A stretch of 64,000 bases of DNA from contig JAFVQD010000006.1 of NCBI GenBank assembly GCA_017504965.1, forward strand, positions 62,001 through 126,000, in the 5' to 3' direction. The position numbers and the translations under genes were made by a program. The stretch comes from Bacteroidales bacterium. Its GTDB lineage: Bacteria > Bacteroidota > Bacteroidia > Bacteroidales > UBA932. Under the pieces are notes generated by a model. The model worked only from the letters and a program-made list of their open reading frames with translations, was not told where the DNA came from and made no database searches. Positions 34,258 to 42,996 of this stretch are shown here, piece by piece (the first letter of the stretch is position 1; each line of letters opens with the position of its first letter).

Positions 34258-34927
34258 AATCCGTCCCCTCCACTATCAATACTATTTCACCTTTTGGCTC
34301 GTTCTGGGTATACCAGGCACTCAGCTCTGCGAGGGTCCCTCTGCGGGTCTCCTCGTGCACTTTGCTTATCTCCCTCGAGACAGAAGCTCTACGCTCGGGC
34401 CCGAAGAACTCACACATCTGTGTCAGGGTCTTCGCCAATCTGTAGGGAGATTCATAGAATATCATCGTTCTGGGCTCTGCAGAGAGCTCAGTAAGCTTGG
34501 TCTGACGACCTTTCTTCACCGGAAGGAACCCTTCAAATGCGAACCTGTCGCAGGGAAATCCTGAGTTTACCAGGGCAGGGACAAATGCTGTGGCTCCGGG
34601 AAGGGTCTCCACCTCCACTCCGTGCTCCACACAGGTGCGTACAAGGAGAAAACCTGGATCTGAGATACCTGGTGTGCCGGCATCAGAAATAAGGGCCACA
34701 TCTGCTCCGGCGAGGATCCTCTCGCAGATGGCTTCGGCATTTTTATGTTCGTTGAACTTATGGTGTGACATCGTGCGGGTCTGAATCTCATACTTTTTGA
34801 GCAGCACGGAACTTGTTCGGGTATCCTCCGCAAAAATCACATCCACCTCTTTCAAAACTCGGATTGCCCTAAAGGTCATATCCTCCAAATTCCCCACCGG
34901 AGTGGGCACAATGTACAGTTTTGCCAT
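34229..34927 (-). CDS. rsmI: 16S rRNA cytidine-1402 2'-O-methyltransferase
   Basis: The 232-residue protein is a tetrapyrrole-methylase-fold enzyme with LYIVPTPVGNLEDMTFRAIR, FAEDTRTSSVLLKKY, ALISDAGTPGISDPGFLLVR, the PGATAFVPALVNSGFP block and FYESPYRLAKTL. These identify RsmI, which methylates the ribose of C1402 in the 16S decoding centre. It lies between a coiled-coil protein gene (11 bp upstream) and the helix-hairpin-helix gene (29-bp overlap). Length is shorter than E. coli RsmI because the C-terminal tail is missing, as in many Bacteroidetes. Confidence 0.94.
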   Translation of the reverse strand: MAKLYIVPTPVGNLEDMTFRAIRVLKEVDVIFAEDTRTSSVLLKKYEIQTRTMSHHKFNEHKNAEAICERILAGADVALISDAGTPGISDPGFLLVRTCVEHGVEVETLPGATAFVPALVNSGFPCDRFAFEGFLPVKKGRQTKLTELSAEPRTMIFYESPYRLAKTLTQMCEFFGPERRASVSREISKVHEETRRGTLAELSAWYTQNEPKGEIVLIVEGTDYVGKRENIQ

Positions 34928-34938
34928 ATTTTATATAA

Positions 34939-35619
34939 TTAGTCTCTGAATTTTCTCCGCACCTCCATATAGAAACGGTATACTATGGGTGAGTTCTCAT
35001 CCCACTCCGGATAGGCGTCACGCATATCACTCACCACCTCGTCGAAGGTGGAGGTCTCATTGATCCTGTCAAGGGTAATATTGAACTGCTCACTGTCACC
35101 TTCAAACAGTTCACGGATAAATGTGAGACGGTCATTGAAGGTGAGGGCAGACTGAATCATCTCCACCTTGGGACCCGGTATGTCCACCATCCAGGGGCGG
35201 GTCTTGCTCTGGGCCACGTCGGCTATGGTATTGCGCTCAGCGAAGAGGTCCGAAACGGTGGTTTTTGGGGCTGAGTGGACATCATTAAGGTCTGTGACGG
35301 TGAAGAATGTCTCCTCCTCTTCCACTGTCTGGACGTGGAGTGACGGAGGGGTACTGCCAGATGATGATGGGGTAGCTATGGTCGGGGCAGGTGCCTCAAC
35401 AGGGTGCTCCACTACCGGCGCTGCAGATCTCACCTCAGTCTGCGGGATGTCATCCTGTTCCACCTCCTGATCCTGCTCCACCTGCTCCATCTCCCGCTCC
35501 CACTCTGCGATCTTGGCCTTAAGTTCCTCTATCTCTTTCCTTTGGGCCTCAAGCTCGGCTACCAGCTGGAAAGAAAGTTTGTCCAATAAAGATTTTATCT
35601 CTGAAATTCTATCTGCCAT
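34939..35619 (-). CDS. Conserved hypothetical coiled-coil protein
   Basis: I do not recognise a named family. The 226-residue protein starts with a coiled coil (residues 5-52, LLDKLSFQLVAELEAQRKEI and following), then an acidic and proline/valine-rich linker to about residue 105, then a globular C-terminal part with ALTFNDRLTFIRELFEGDSE and EWDENSPIVYRFYMEVRRKF. No signal peptide or membrane helix. Similar C-terminal blocks occur in hypothetical proteins encoded beside rsmI and tdk in Bacteroidales, which hints at a cytoplasmic structural or scaffold role; that is recall, not proof. Divergent from tdk. Confidence 0.7.
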   Translation of the reverse strand: MADRISEIKSLLDKLSFQLVAELEAQRKEIEELKAKIAEWEREMEQVEQDQEVEQDDIPQTEVRSAAPVVEHPVEAPAPTIATPSSSGSTPPSLHVQTVEEEETFFTVTDLNDVHSAPKTTVSDLFAERNTIADVAQSKTRPWMVDIPGPKVEMIQSALTFNDRLTFIRELFEGDSEQFNITLDRINETSTFDEVVSDMRDAYPEWDENSPIVYRFYMEVRRKFRD

Positions 35620-35632
35620 CGTAAGATTTTTT

Positions 35633-35640
35633 TAACTTTG
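35633..35640 (+). promoter_or_regulatory. Bacteroidetes -7 box for tdk
   Basis: TAACTTTG matches TAnnTTTG, 33 bp before the tdk ATG; no clear -33 element. Confidence 0.45.
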
Positions 35641-35673
35641 CGACCAGTAAAGTCTATCCACAAAAGTACTTAA

Positions 35674-36249
35674 ATGTTTTTAGAAAATGCAAAAAAATCG
35701 GGCTGCATAGAGGTTATTTGCGGCTCTATGTTCTCGGGAAAGACCGAAGAACTTATCAGAAGACTCCGTAGGGCAAAATTCGCACACCTCAAGGTGGAGA
35801 TTTTCAAACCTATGATAGATGTCAGGTACTCTGAAGAGGAGGTTGTATCGCACAATGCCACCTCTATCCTCTCTACCCCTGTAGAGTCTTCCAGCAGCAT
35901 TCTTCTTCTGTCACACGATGTGGATGTAGTGGGTATCGACGAAGCACAGTTCTTCGATGACGGGATCGTGGAGGTGTGTCAGAAGCTGGCCAACAGCGGT
36001 ATCAGAGTTATCGTGGCCGGTCTGGATATGGACTATCTCGGCAAACCTTTCGGCCCTATGCCCACACTTATGGCGATAGCCGAACACGTAGATAAAGTGC
36101 ATGCGATCTGTGTCAAATGCGGTGACCCTGCACAGCACTCACATAGACTCTCTGCAAGCGACAAGCTGGTGGAACTTGGTGAGACAGACAAGTATGAGCC
36201 CCTCTGCAGGCACTGCTTCAATAAGGCTAACCCTCACCTTCTCCCCTAA
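35674..36249 (+). CDS. tdk: Thymidine kinase
   Basis: The 191-residue protein is a type II thymidine kinase. P-loop [18 protein letters not shown] is near residue 17, the Walker B-like [13 protein letters not shown] follows, then the lasso region with two zinc pairs (CVKCGDPA and CRHC), and the substrate-binding segment near KYEPLC. It phosphorylates thymidine in pyrimidine salvage. It is monocistronic, between two convergent or divergent hypothetical genes, and ends 3 bp from the stop of the convergent secreted protein gene. Confidence 0.95.
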   Translation: MFLENAKKSGCIEVICGSMFSGKTEELIRRLRRAKFAHLKVEIFKPMIDVRYSEEEVVSHNATSILSTPVESSSSILLLSHDVDVVGIDEAQFFDDGIVEVCQKLANSGIRVIVAGLDMDYLGKPFGPMPTLMAIAEHVDKVHAICVKCGDPAQHSHRLSASDKLVELGETDKYEPLCRHCFNKANPHLLP

Positions 36250-36252
36250 AGG

Positions 36253-36933
36253 CTATTTCTGGACTAAGGATGTAAGTTCAAGTGTTCTGAGGAGTTTGCC
36301 CTTTTTGTCGTAAACCTCCTGCTTGACACACCCTATATTTTTGGCATACCAGGTGACTATTCTGAAAGACTTGGTAGAGACCAGCACTTTATTGGTCTGT
36401 ACCTCCTCCATCTTGTACCCTTTGAATGTCCCTGCAGGGGTAGTCACATCCTCGATCGCTACCACTTTCCTATCTGTGATCAGGAAGCTGGCACCTACAC
36501 TTTTAACTTTTATATTGATCTTGCCGTCAGGAACGCTCTGACCCACTTCAAGTTCTGAAGGAAGTGAACTTATATCCCCCATAGTGACCACATCCTGGAT
36601 CGCCATAGACTTCTTCATATCGTACATATATGAGGTGGTCCCCTCGCTGTTGAGGGTTATCTTCATATCCATCTTCCCCTCATCTGCAAATAAAGGCTTG
36701 CCATCCCCTTTCCAGAACTGATACTCGTAGACTACAGAGGCATCACTCAGATCTGCACCATTTACCTCCTTGTTAGTGCAGGAGTATTTGTACTCCACCG
36801 CCCCATCAGGAGAGTATATGGTGTATGTAAAGCTGTCACCCTGTGTGACGCTGAAAAACAAATCAAGGTTCTGCCCCGATAGCGATACCAGTGATGCTAC
36901 TAGAGCGACAATCACAATAGTCAATCTTTTCAT
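36253..36933 (-). CDS. Secreted TapB/DUF3108-like protein
   Basis: A 226-residue exported protein with a signal peptide ending at VSLSGQ. The rest is beta-rich and resembles Bacteroidetes secreted proteins of the TapB/DUF3108 kind. Diagnostic-looking segments are DVTTPAGTFKGYKMEE, VVTWYAKNIGCVKQEVYDKK (residues about 195-214; first residue I in the actual protein) and LRTLELTSL. The role is unknown; periplasmic or surface location is likely. It is followed after 6 bp (upstream in genome order) by the CNNM transporter gene, so both may share a transcript. Confidence 0.65.
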   Translation of the reverse strand: MKRLTIVIVALVASLVSLSGQNLDLFFSVTQGDSFTYTIYSPDGAVEYKYSCTNKEVNGADLSDASVVYEYQFWKGDGKPLFADEGKMDMKITLNSEGTTSYMYDMKKSMAIQDVVTMGDISSLPSELEVGQSVPDGKINIKVKSVGASFLITDRKVVAIEDVTTPAGTFKGYKMEEVQTNKVLVSTKSFRIVTWYAKNIGCVKQEVYDKKGKLLRTLELTSLVQK

Positions 36934-36939
36934 AATGAT

Positions 36940-38259
36940 TTACTCCTCTTCGCTATATTTTGACTCCTCATCGGACTCCTCTTCCCTGAGTTTCACCAGG
37001 ATTTTGTCTATACGTGCCCCATCCATATCGAGCACCTCAAAATCGAACTCTTTCCAGGAGACAGTCTCACCCGACTGAGGTATATGTTCAAGCAATTCAA
37101 GAATCAGGCCACCAATGGTATTGAAGTCAAACTCCTCTTCAGAGTTTTCGTGTTCCTCTTTCTCAAAATGGGCCAGGAAGTCATAGAATGGGCACTGTCC
37201 ATCCACGAGCCAGCCGCCATCTTCAGATTTACGTTCTATGATAAATGGCTCTTCCTCAGGATTGTCAATAGATCCTACCAGACCTTCAAGGATATCCTTA
37301 TGTGTCACGATACCCTGACAGACACCGAACTCGTCGCAAATAAGACCGTACCCTATATGCTTCGCTTTCATATCCTCCAGCACCTTGAACACCTCCATAT
37401 TTTCATAGAAATACTGGACAGGCTGAAGAATCTGCGAGATATTGAAATCCTTATCGTCAAGCTTTCCGAAAAGGTCCTTCAGAAACACCACACCGATGAT
37501 ATCATCCAGACTCCCCTCACCTACCGGATATACCTGAAACAGGTTCTCTTTTACAGTACTGTTTATCTCTTCATTAGACATCTCACTGTCCAGCCATACT
37601 ATTTCACTCCTGTTGGTCATAATGGAGTCGATAGATCTGTCACCCAGCGAGAACACCCTCCCCACGATATCCTGCTCCACCTCCTGCACCTCTCCATCCT
37701 CGGCACCTTCGGCGATCATCGATTTGATCTCCTCCTCTGTGACATTGGGCTCCTCATCCTTAATACCCAGAAGCTTCACTATACCGTCGGTAGATTTGGA
37801 GAGGATCCACACAAAGGGTCTTGTCAGCCAGGAGAGGAATACCATAGGTCCGGAGATGATACGGGCGATCTTCTCCGAAGAGCTCATACCTATCTTTTTA
37901 GGGACCAGTTCTCCCAAGATGATAGTCAGAAGTGTCACCAGCACCACTATAAGTGTCTGTGCCAATGGTGAAGCCACTGAGGCTTTCATCCCCCATTTCT
38001 GGAAGAGTTCGGAGAGATCCACCGCTATCGATGCACCTGAAAACATACCGGTAAGGATACCTATCAAGGTGATCCCTATCTGCACCGTAGAGAGGAAATT
38101 TGTCGGGTTGTCAATAAGATCAAGTACTGTTTTGGCTGTCTTGCTCCCCTTCTTGGCATCCACCTGCAGGCTTGATTTGCGGGAATTTATCAGAGAGACC
38201 TCACTCATCGAGAAGACTCCATTGAGCAATATCAGCAACAGTAGTATAAATATCTCCAT
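36940..38259 (-). CDS. CNNM/CorC-family membrane transporter (hemolysin-like)
   Basis: The 439-residue protein has the CNNM (DUF21) membrane domain with about four helices (ILLLLILLNGVFSMSEVSLI, NFLSTVQIGITLIGILTGMF, PFVWILS), a tandem CBS pair (residues about 205-335: DRSIDSIMTNRSEIVWLD and VFKVLEDMKAKHIGYGLICD) and the C-terminal CorC_HlyC domain ending in LDMDGARIDKILVKL. These proteins take part in Mg2+ or Co2+ homeostasis; the hemolysin name is historical. It is transcribed ahead of the small secreted TapB-like gene. No defect seen. Confidence 0.92.
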   Translation of the reverse strand: MEIFILLLLILLNGVFSMSEVSLINSRKSSLQVDAKKGSKTAKTVLDLIDNPTNFLSTVQIGITLIGILTGMFSGASIAVDLSELFQKWGMKASVASPLAQTLIVVLVTLLTIILGELVPKKIGMSSSEKIARIISGPMVFLSWLTRPFVWILSKSTDGIVKLLGIKDEEPNVTEEEIKSMIAEGAEDGEVQEVEQDIVGRVFSLGDRSIDSIMTNRSEIVWLDSEMSNEEINSTVKENLFQVYPVGEGSLDDIIGVVFLKDLFGKLDDKDFNISQILQPVQYFYENMEVFKVLEDMKAKHIGYGLICDEFGVCQGIVTHKDILEGLVGSIDNPEEEPFIIERKSEDGGWLVDGQCPFYDFLAHFEKEEHENSEEEFDFNTIGGLILELLEHIPQSGETVSWKEFDFEVLDMDGARIDKILVKLREEESDEESKYSEEE

Positions 38260-38316
38260 TATATCTTCAATTCAGTTTAAACTGCAAAGTAAACTACTTA
38301 TTATGAGTCTTCCAAA

Positions 38317-40527
38317 TTAAAGATTTTCCAGCCAGTAGTCAAGCATCATCTGATACAGGTGATATGTGGTGTTTTTCCCTTCATAGATGCCATGTGCCCT
38401 CATAGGGTATGACATCATCCTGAATTTCTTATTGTGTTCGATAAGTTTATTCACCAGCATCTCGTGGCACTGGTAGTGGACATTGTCATCCCCTGTGCCG
38501 TGGATCAGGAACAGATTGCCCTGAAGATTCTGCGCAAAGTTAATCGGAGATCCGTTGTAGAAACCCTCAGGGTTTGTCTGCGGAAGCCCCATATACCTCT
38601 CCTGGTAGATTGTGTCGTACAGATTCTGCATAGATACCCCCGCTACCGCAATGCCGGTCTTGTAGATTTCGGGGTATTTGAAGAGTGCGTGCTGTGTCGA
38701 AGAGCCTCCGCCGCTCCAGCCCCAGATCCCTACCCTCGAAGGGTCGAGGAACGGGTATTGCGACAGCACTATCTGCACAGCCTCGGCGTGGTCCTGAGGA
38801 CCTACGGTGCCCACCTTTCCATAGATCGATTTGCGCCACTCGCGCCCCTTGGGCATATTGGTCCCGCGAGGGTCAATGCTCATAAGGATATACCCCTGCT
38901 GGGCAAGGAACTGGTGCCACATATCGTTGCTTGACCAGGTGTTCAGCACGGTAGAAGAGGCCGGCTCTCCGTAGATATGGAATATCACCGGGTACTTTTT
39001 GGCAGGGTCGAAATTCTTCGGTTTGATCATCCAACCGTCAAGTATAGCTTCGCCGATATCTACGCGGAAGAACTCTTTGGGGTTCAGACCCAATGAATCA
39101 TAACGCTCCTTGAGTGCCCTATTGTCCTGCATCACCTTTATGGTCTGATGCTTTTTGAGGGAGATCATCTCATAGACTGTAGGGTTGGTGGAGTTCTGGA
39201 AGGTATGGAGTGCATATTGGGCATTGCCGGAGATGTTGTAGCCGTGGTAGCCCGCTTCACCCTCAGGGGTCACCCTCTCAGCCTCACCTTTTCCATCGAG
39301 ACGGCTCCTGTAGAGATAGCGGTCGATGGCACTGTGGGGAGATGCCAGGTAGTAGACATATCCACCTTTAGGGTCTATACAGGAGATGCTCATCACATCG
39401 AAGTCACCTTTGGTGATCAGGCTCTCACTCTTACCGTCGCGCGACACTTTATATAGATGTCTCCACCCATCTTTTTCGCTGGTCCAGGTGAAATATTTCT
39501 CACCCTCAAGCCACACTATATTGTCGTGGACATTCAGGAATGCCTCATCTGTATCTGTGTATATATTGTCGAGTTCCATAGTGGCCACATCTCCGACAAA
39601 TACCCTGTTGGTATTTTGCAGTCGGTTAAGCTGCTGGATCATAACCTCATTTGAGTTGGGGATAAAGTCCATACGGGCCAGATAGTGATTGCGCGGGTCG
39701 CCTGGGATATCAAACCACCTGCTCTGCGCGGTAGCCACATCCACCACGCCCACCTTCACTGCAGAATTCTGGGTCCCGGCCTTAGGGTATGGGAATGGAA
39801 TTACTGACGAGTAGATGGAATCTACATTGTTGATCATATAAAAGACACCTGTACCGCGTGTATCAGAGTGCCAGTAGGCAATGCTCTTGCCGTCAGGGCT
39901 CCAGCGGAAACCGTCCTGTATACCGAGCTCCTCCTCATACACCCAGTCGAAGTTTCCGTTTATGATCTCGTCGCTCCCGTCAAATGTAAGCTGGGTCCTC
40001 TCCCCTGTGGACAGGTCCTCAACATATATATTGTTATAGTAGACATAGGCCACCTTATCTGCTGCCGGTGAGAATTTGGCAAACATCATCCTCGAGGGGT
40101 CGAGTCCCTGGCCGAGCTGTCTGAACTCCCCTGTCTGCAGATCCAGGAGCCAATAGTCCCCGCGGGTATTGTCTCGCCAGACCCTTTGAGAATTGGTGTA
40201 AACCAGCATTTTGGTATTGTCCTCAGACCAGATGTAATCGTGGATCTGGACAGGCTCACCCTCGTGCATAAGGTTCGAAGCGGGAACCAGGACACTCCTC
40301 TGGCCGCTTTTCACATCGTAACGGACGATGTCACGGGCACCCACCTCACGGTTCATTTCGAGGGTGGAATAAGATATATTGTCCTTCATCCAGCGCATCG
40401 AAGCGACACCTCGCTGGCCATATTTTCGGGTCTTGTAAATATCTTCAAGGGTAAGTTCCTGAGCTTGTACTGAGACAAAACTTGACAGAACGAACAGAAA
40501 AGACAGAAAAAGTGATACTATTCTCAT
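38317..40527 (-). CDS. Dipeptidyl peptidase IV family (S9B) serine peptidase
   Basis: The 736-residue protein has a signal peptide (VSLFLSFLFVLSSFVSVQAQ), a DPPIV N-terminal beta-propeller (NGNFDWVYEEELGIQDGFRW with the two glutamates that bind the substrate amino terminus; SPDGKSIAYWHSDTRG) and an alpha/beta-hydrolase domain. The nucleophile is in GIWGWSGGGSST, the acid in HGTGDDNVHYQ and the base in YPMRAHGIYEG. It should release X-Pro or X-Ala dipeptides in the periplasm. I start at ATG 40527; the TTG at 40551 lies inside the -7 promoter box. Divergent from the NifU-like gene. Confidence 0.9.
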   Translation of the reverse strand: MRIVSLFLSFLFVLSSFVSVQAQELTLEDIYKTRKYGQRGVASMRWMKDNISYSTLEMNREVGARDIVRYDVKSGQRSVLVPASNLMHEGEPVQIHDYIWSEDNTKMLVYTNSQRVWRDNTRGDYWLLDLQTGEFRQLGQGLDPSRMMFAKFSPAADKVAYVYYNNIYVEDLSTGERTQLTFDGSDEIINGNFDWVYEEELGIQDGFRWSPDGKSIAYWHSDTRGTGVFYMINNVDSIYSSVIPFPYPKAGTQNSAVKVGVVDVATAQSRWFDIPGDPRNHYLARMDFIPNSNEVMIQQLNRLQNTNRVFVGDVATMELDNIYTDTDEAFLNVHDNIVWLEGEKYFTWTSEKDGWRHLYKVSRDGKSESLITKGDFDVMSISCIDPKGGYVYYLASPHSAIDRYLYRSRLDGKGEAERVTPEGEAGYHGYNISGNAQYALHTFQNSTNPTVYEMISLKKHQTIKVMQDNRALKERYDSLGLNPKEFFRVDIGEAILDGWMIKPKNFDPAKKYPVIFHIYGEPASSTVLNTWSSNDMWHQFLAQQGYILMSIDPRGTNMPKGREWRKSIYGKVGTVGPQDHAEAVQIVLSQYPFLDPSRVGIWGWSGGGSSTQHALFKYPEIYKTGIAVAGVSMQNLYDTIYQERYMGLPQTNPEGFYNGSPINFAQNLQGNLFLIHGTGDDNVHYQCHEMLVNKLIEHNKKFRMMSYPMRAHGIYEGKNTTYHLYQMMLDYWLENL

Positions 40528-40548
40528 ACTTGCTAAAACTATTTTCTT

Positions 40549-40578
40549 CAAAGATAGTGTAATTTATGATTTTTCAAA
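40549..40578 (-). promoter_or_regulatory. Bacteroidetes promoter of the dipeptidyl peptidase
   Basis: Minus strand TTTG (40575-40578), 18-bp spacer, TATCTTTG (40549-40556), 21 bp before the ATG. Confidence 0.7.
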
Positions 40579-40587
40579 AATCGGCAT

Positions 40588-40595
40588 TATCTTTG
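40588..40595 (+). promoter_or_regulatory. Bacteroidetes -7 box for the NifU-like/GGGtGRT operon
   Basis: TATCTTTG on the plus strand, 46 bp before the ATG at 40642, directly beyond the divergent peptidase promoter. Confidence 0.5.
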
Positions 40596-40641
40596 TCGGT
40601 TGGAAAGATAAAAGACAAACAATTTATATCCAGATAAAATT

Positions 40642-41343
40642 ATGATTTATTCACACGAAGTGCAGCAGATGTGCTGCGTAGCTCAGGGCGCCAAACACGG
40701 TCCCGCACCCATCCCTCAGGAGGGCCAATGGGTAAAGAGCAAAGAGATTAAAGATATCTCCGGTTTCACTCACGGTATTGGCTGGTGCGCCCCTCAGCAG
40801 GGTGCCTGCAAACTTACCCTTAACGTTAAAGAGGGTGTTATCCAGGAGGCACTTGTAGAGACTATCGGTTGTTCAGGTATGACACACTCAGCTGCTATGG
40901 CATCTGAGATCCTCCCTGGCAAAACCATCCTTGAAGCACTTAACACAGACCTTGTTTGCGACGCTATCAACACCGCTATGCGCGAACTTTTCCTACAGAT
41001 CGTTTACGGCCGTACACAGTCTGCTTTCTCTGAAGGCGGTCTTACTATCGGTGCCGGTCTTGAGGACCTCGGCAAAGGTCTCAGAAGCCAGGTAGGTACT
41101 ATGTTCGGTACAGTAGCCAAAGGTCCACGATATCTTGAGATGGCTGAGGGTTACTGCTCACGCATCGCTCTTGACAAGAACAACGAAATTATCGGTTACG
41201 AGTTCGTTCACCTTGGCAAATTTATGGAAGAAGTTAAGAAAGGTACAGACGCTAACGAAGCTCTTAAGAAAGTTACCGGCACTTACGGTCGCTTCTCAGA
41301 GGAGCAGGGCGCTGTCAAATATATTGACCCACGTAAAGAATAA
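40642..41343 (+). CDS. NifU-like iron-sulfur scaffold protein, partner of GGGtGRT protein
   Basis: The 233-residue protein resembles the NifU/IscU N-terminal scaffold fold: GIGWCAPQQGACKLTLNVKE, then VETIGCSGMTHSAAMASEIL, with cysteines in positions suited to hold a cluster, and a C-terminal helical tail. An early CC pair (QQMCCVAQG) is also present. It is always, as far as I recall, encoded next to a GGGtGRT protein in anaerobes; here that gene follows after 12 bp. Codon choice is strongly biased, suggesting high expression. The exact function is not known; cluster assembly or storage is inferred. Confidence 0.8.
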   Translation: MIYSHEVQQMCCVAQGAKHGPAPIPQEGQWVKSKEIKDISGFTHGIGWCAPQQGACKLTLNVKEGVIQEALVETIGCSGMTHSAAMASEILPGKTILEALNTDLVCDAINTAMRELFLQIVYGRTQSAFSEGGLTIGAGLEDLGKGLRSQVGTMFGTVAKGPRYLEMAEGYCSRIALDKNNEIIGYEFVHLGKFMEEVKKGTDANEALKKVTGTYGRFSEEQGAVKYIDPRKE

Positions 41344-41348
41344 GGAGG
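41342..41348 (+). promoter_or_regulatory. Strong Shine-Dalgarno before GGGtGRT gene
   Basis: AAGGAGG overlaps the stop codon of the NifU-like gene and lies 7 nt before the next ATG. Such strong sites are rare in this window, where most starts have none. Confidence 0.6.
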
Positions 41349-41355
41349 AATTATT

Positions 41356-42369
41356 ATGGCAATTAGAGACGTAAAATTTGAGAGTCAGGACCGCAGAATG
41401 AAACAAATTCTTGCTGCCTTGAATGAAGTGGGTATTAAGAGCATCGAAGAGGCAAACGAGATTTGCGAAGCTCACGGTGTAGATCCTTATAAAACTTGCG
41501 AAGAGACTCAGCCTATCTGCTTCGAGAACGCCAAATGGGCATACGTAGTAGGTGCTGCCATCGCTATCAAAAAAGGTTGCAAAAATGCGGCTGACGCTGC
41601 TGAGGCTATCGGTCTTGGCCTTCAGGCTTTCTGCATCCCCGGTTCAGTAGCTGATGACCGTAAAGTAGGTCTTGGCCACGGTAACCTCGCTGCCCGTCTT
41701 CTTAGAGAGGAGACCAAATGCTTCGCTTTCCTTGCAGGTCACGAATCATTTGCTGCCGCTGAAGGTGCTATCAAGATCGCTGCTAAAGCTGACAAAGTAC
41801 GTAAAGAGCCTCTACGCTGTATCCTTAACGGTCTTGGTAAAGACGCAGCTATGATCATCTCTCGTATCAACGGCTTCACATATGTTCAGACTGAGTTCGA
41901 CTACTTCACTTCAGAACTTAAAGTAGTTCGTGAGATCCCTTATTCAGATGGTCCACGTGCTAAAGTAAGATGCTATGGTGCAAATGACGTACGCGAAGGT
42001 GTGGCTATTATGCACAAAGAGGGTGTGGATGTATCTATCACAGGTAACTCTACCAACCCTACCCGCTTCCAGCACCCTGTAGCAGGTACATACAAGAAAG
42101 AGTGCAATGAACTTGGCAAGAAATACTTCTCAGTAGCTTCAGGTGGTGGTACAGGCCGTACCCTTCACCCAGACAATATGGCTGCAGGTCCTGCATCATA
42201 CGGTATGACCGACACTATGGGCCGTATGCACTCAGACGCTCAGTTCGCAGGTTCTTCATCAGTTCCAGCACACGTGGAGATGATGGGCTTCCTCGGCATC
42301 GGTAACAACCCTATGGTAGGTGCTACTGTTGCTGTGGCTGTGGATGTAGCTCAGGGATTTGAGAAATAA
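41356..42369 (+). CDS. GGGtGRT family protein
   Basis: The 337-residue protein carries the family's namesake SGGGTGRTLHPDN near residue 263 and other conserved stretches (CEETQPICFENAKWAYVVGA, GLGLQAFCIPGSVADDRKVG, LGHGNLAARLL, CILNGLGKDAAMIISRINGF). It is a predicted soluble cytoplasmic protein of unknown function, widely found in anaerobic Bacteroidetes and Firmicutes beside a NifU-like scaffold. Several cysteines (such as AFCIP and ETKCFAF) could take part in metal binding, but this is not shown. Biased codon use, a strong SD and a strong terminator suggest abundance. Promising uncharacterised gene. Confidence 0.88.
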   Translation: MAIRDVKFESQDRRMKQILAALNEVGIKSIEEANEICEAHGVDPYKTCEETQPICFENAKWAYVVGAAIAIKKGCKNAADAAEAIGLGLQAFCIPGSVADDRKVGLGHGNLAARLLREETKCFAFLAGHESFAAAEGAIKIAAKADKVRKEPLRCILNGLGKDAAMIISRINGFTYVQTEFDYFTSELKVVREIPYSDGPRAKVRCYGANDVREGVAIMHKEGVDVSITGNSTNPTRFQHPVAGTYKKECNELGKKYFSVASGGGTGRTLHPDNMAAGPASYGMTDTMGRMHSDAQFAGSSSVPAHVEMMGFLGIGNNPMVGATVAVAVDVAQGFEK

Positions 42370-42440
42370 TATTGATTGCCGGTCACGCCAGCAATGACAA
42401 GATGTCATCCCCGACTCCGTTCGCGGGGATCCATAAACCA

Positions 42441-42476
42441 AAACGGGCTGGAAAATCAATCTTTTCCAGCCCGTTT
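42441..42476 (+). terminator. Strong terminator after GGGtGRT gene
   Basis: AAACGGGCTGGAAAA (42441-42455) pairs perfectly with TTTTCCAGCCCGTTT (42462-42476), 15 bp of stem with a 6-nt loop. It lies 71 bp after the stop; a GGGGATGACATC-like word in between (42404-42420, inverted) is a further small palindrome. Confidence 0.85.
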
Positions 42477-42682
42477 CCTATATCCAGGGCACTCCAGGCT
42501 CAGAAAGGGCCATTTTCCAGCCCTTAACATCCGAAAGGGCAGCCTTATTCTTTAGAGCTGTGACACTTTTTACCCGATTTATGTCACAGTCATCCCAGTT
42601 CTCTCCTAAAACGCCCATATCCAGCCACCACAGTGTCATAAAACCAGCAAAAACCACACAGTGATATACTTCCCGGCGTCAT

Positions 42683-42864
42683 CGGGGGCAAATCACATAC
42701 TTTCACCCCCGAATATCCATTCTCTGACACCATCGGGGGCAGATTACCCATTTTTGCCCCCGAATCACTGATATTCACATACAGCGGGGGCAAATCACAC
42801 ACTTTCGCCCCCGAATCACTAACTTTCACGCACAGCGGGGGCAAATCACACACTTTCACCCCCG
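42683..42864 (+). repeat. 51-bp tandem repeat array, four units, each with a hairpin
   Basis: Units begin at 42683, 42734, 42785 and 42836, exactly 51 bp apart. Each starts with CGGGGGC and 15 nt later has GCCCCCG (units 2 and 3) or ACCCCCG (units 1 and 4), forming a 6-7 bp G-C stem. The 22-nt interval between hairpins is partly conserved as well. Because 51 is divisible by 3 an open frame survives on the minus strand (42590-42859), but no gene is supported. No function is visible; it is a hairpin minisatellite. Confidence 0.85.
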
Positions 42865-42996
42865 AGTGTCCATACTAAGCTAATAATCTGTTGCCCACCA
42901 GACACCTCACGACACCGTCACACCCGACCCTGCTCGCGTGCCTCTGCTAATAAGGAGGATGGACACGCTACCCTTTCGTGATGATATCTTCAAAAC

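Noticed and set aside
38317..40527. GWSGGG instead of GWSYGG as a broken active site in the dipeptidyl peptidase
   Set aside because: The nucleophile serine and glycines are kept and this variant is familiar in Bacteroidetes S9 peptidases.
40528..40551. TTG start for the dipeptidyl peptidase
   Set aside because: It is the TTTG of the -7 box; the ATG at 40527 is preferred.
42590..42859. 89-codon minus-strand frame of 17-residue repeats
   Set aside because: It is open because the 51-bp unit is a multiple of three; no promoter, no family and mirrors the DNA repeat.
42683..42864. CRISPR-like array: 29-bp repeats with 22-bp intervals
   Set aside because: The intervals are related to each other (two nearly the same), only four units exist, the spacer length is short and there is no cas gene; it is a tandem repeat.
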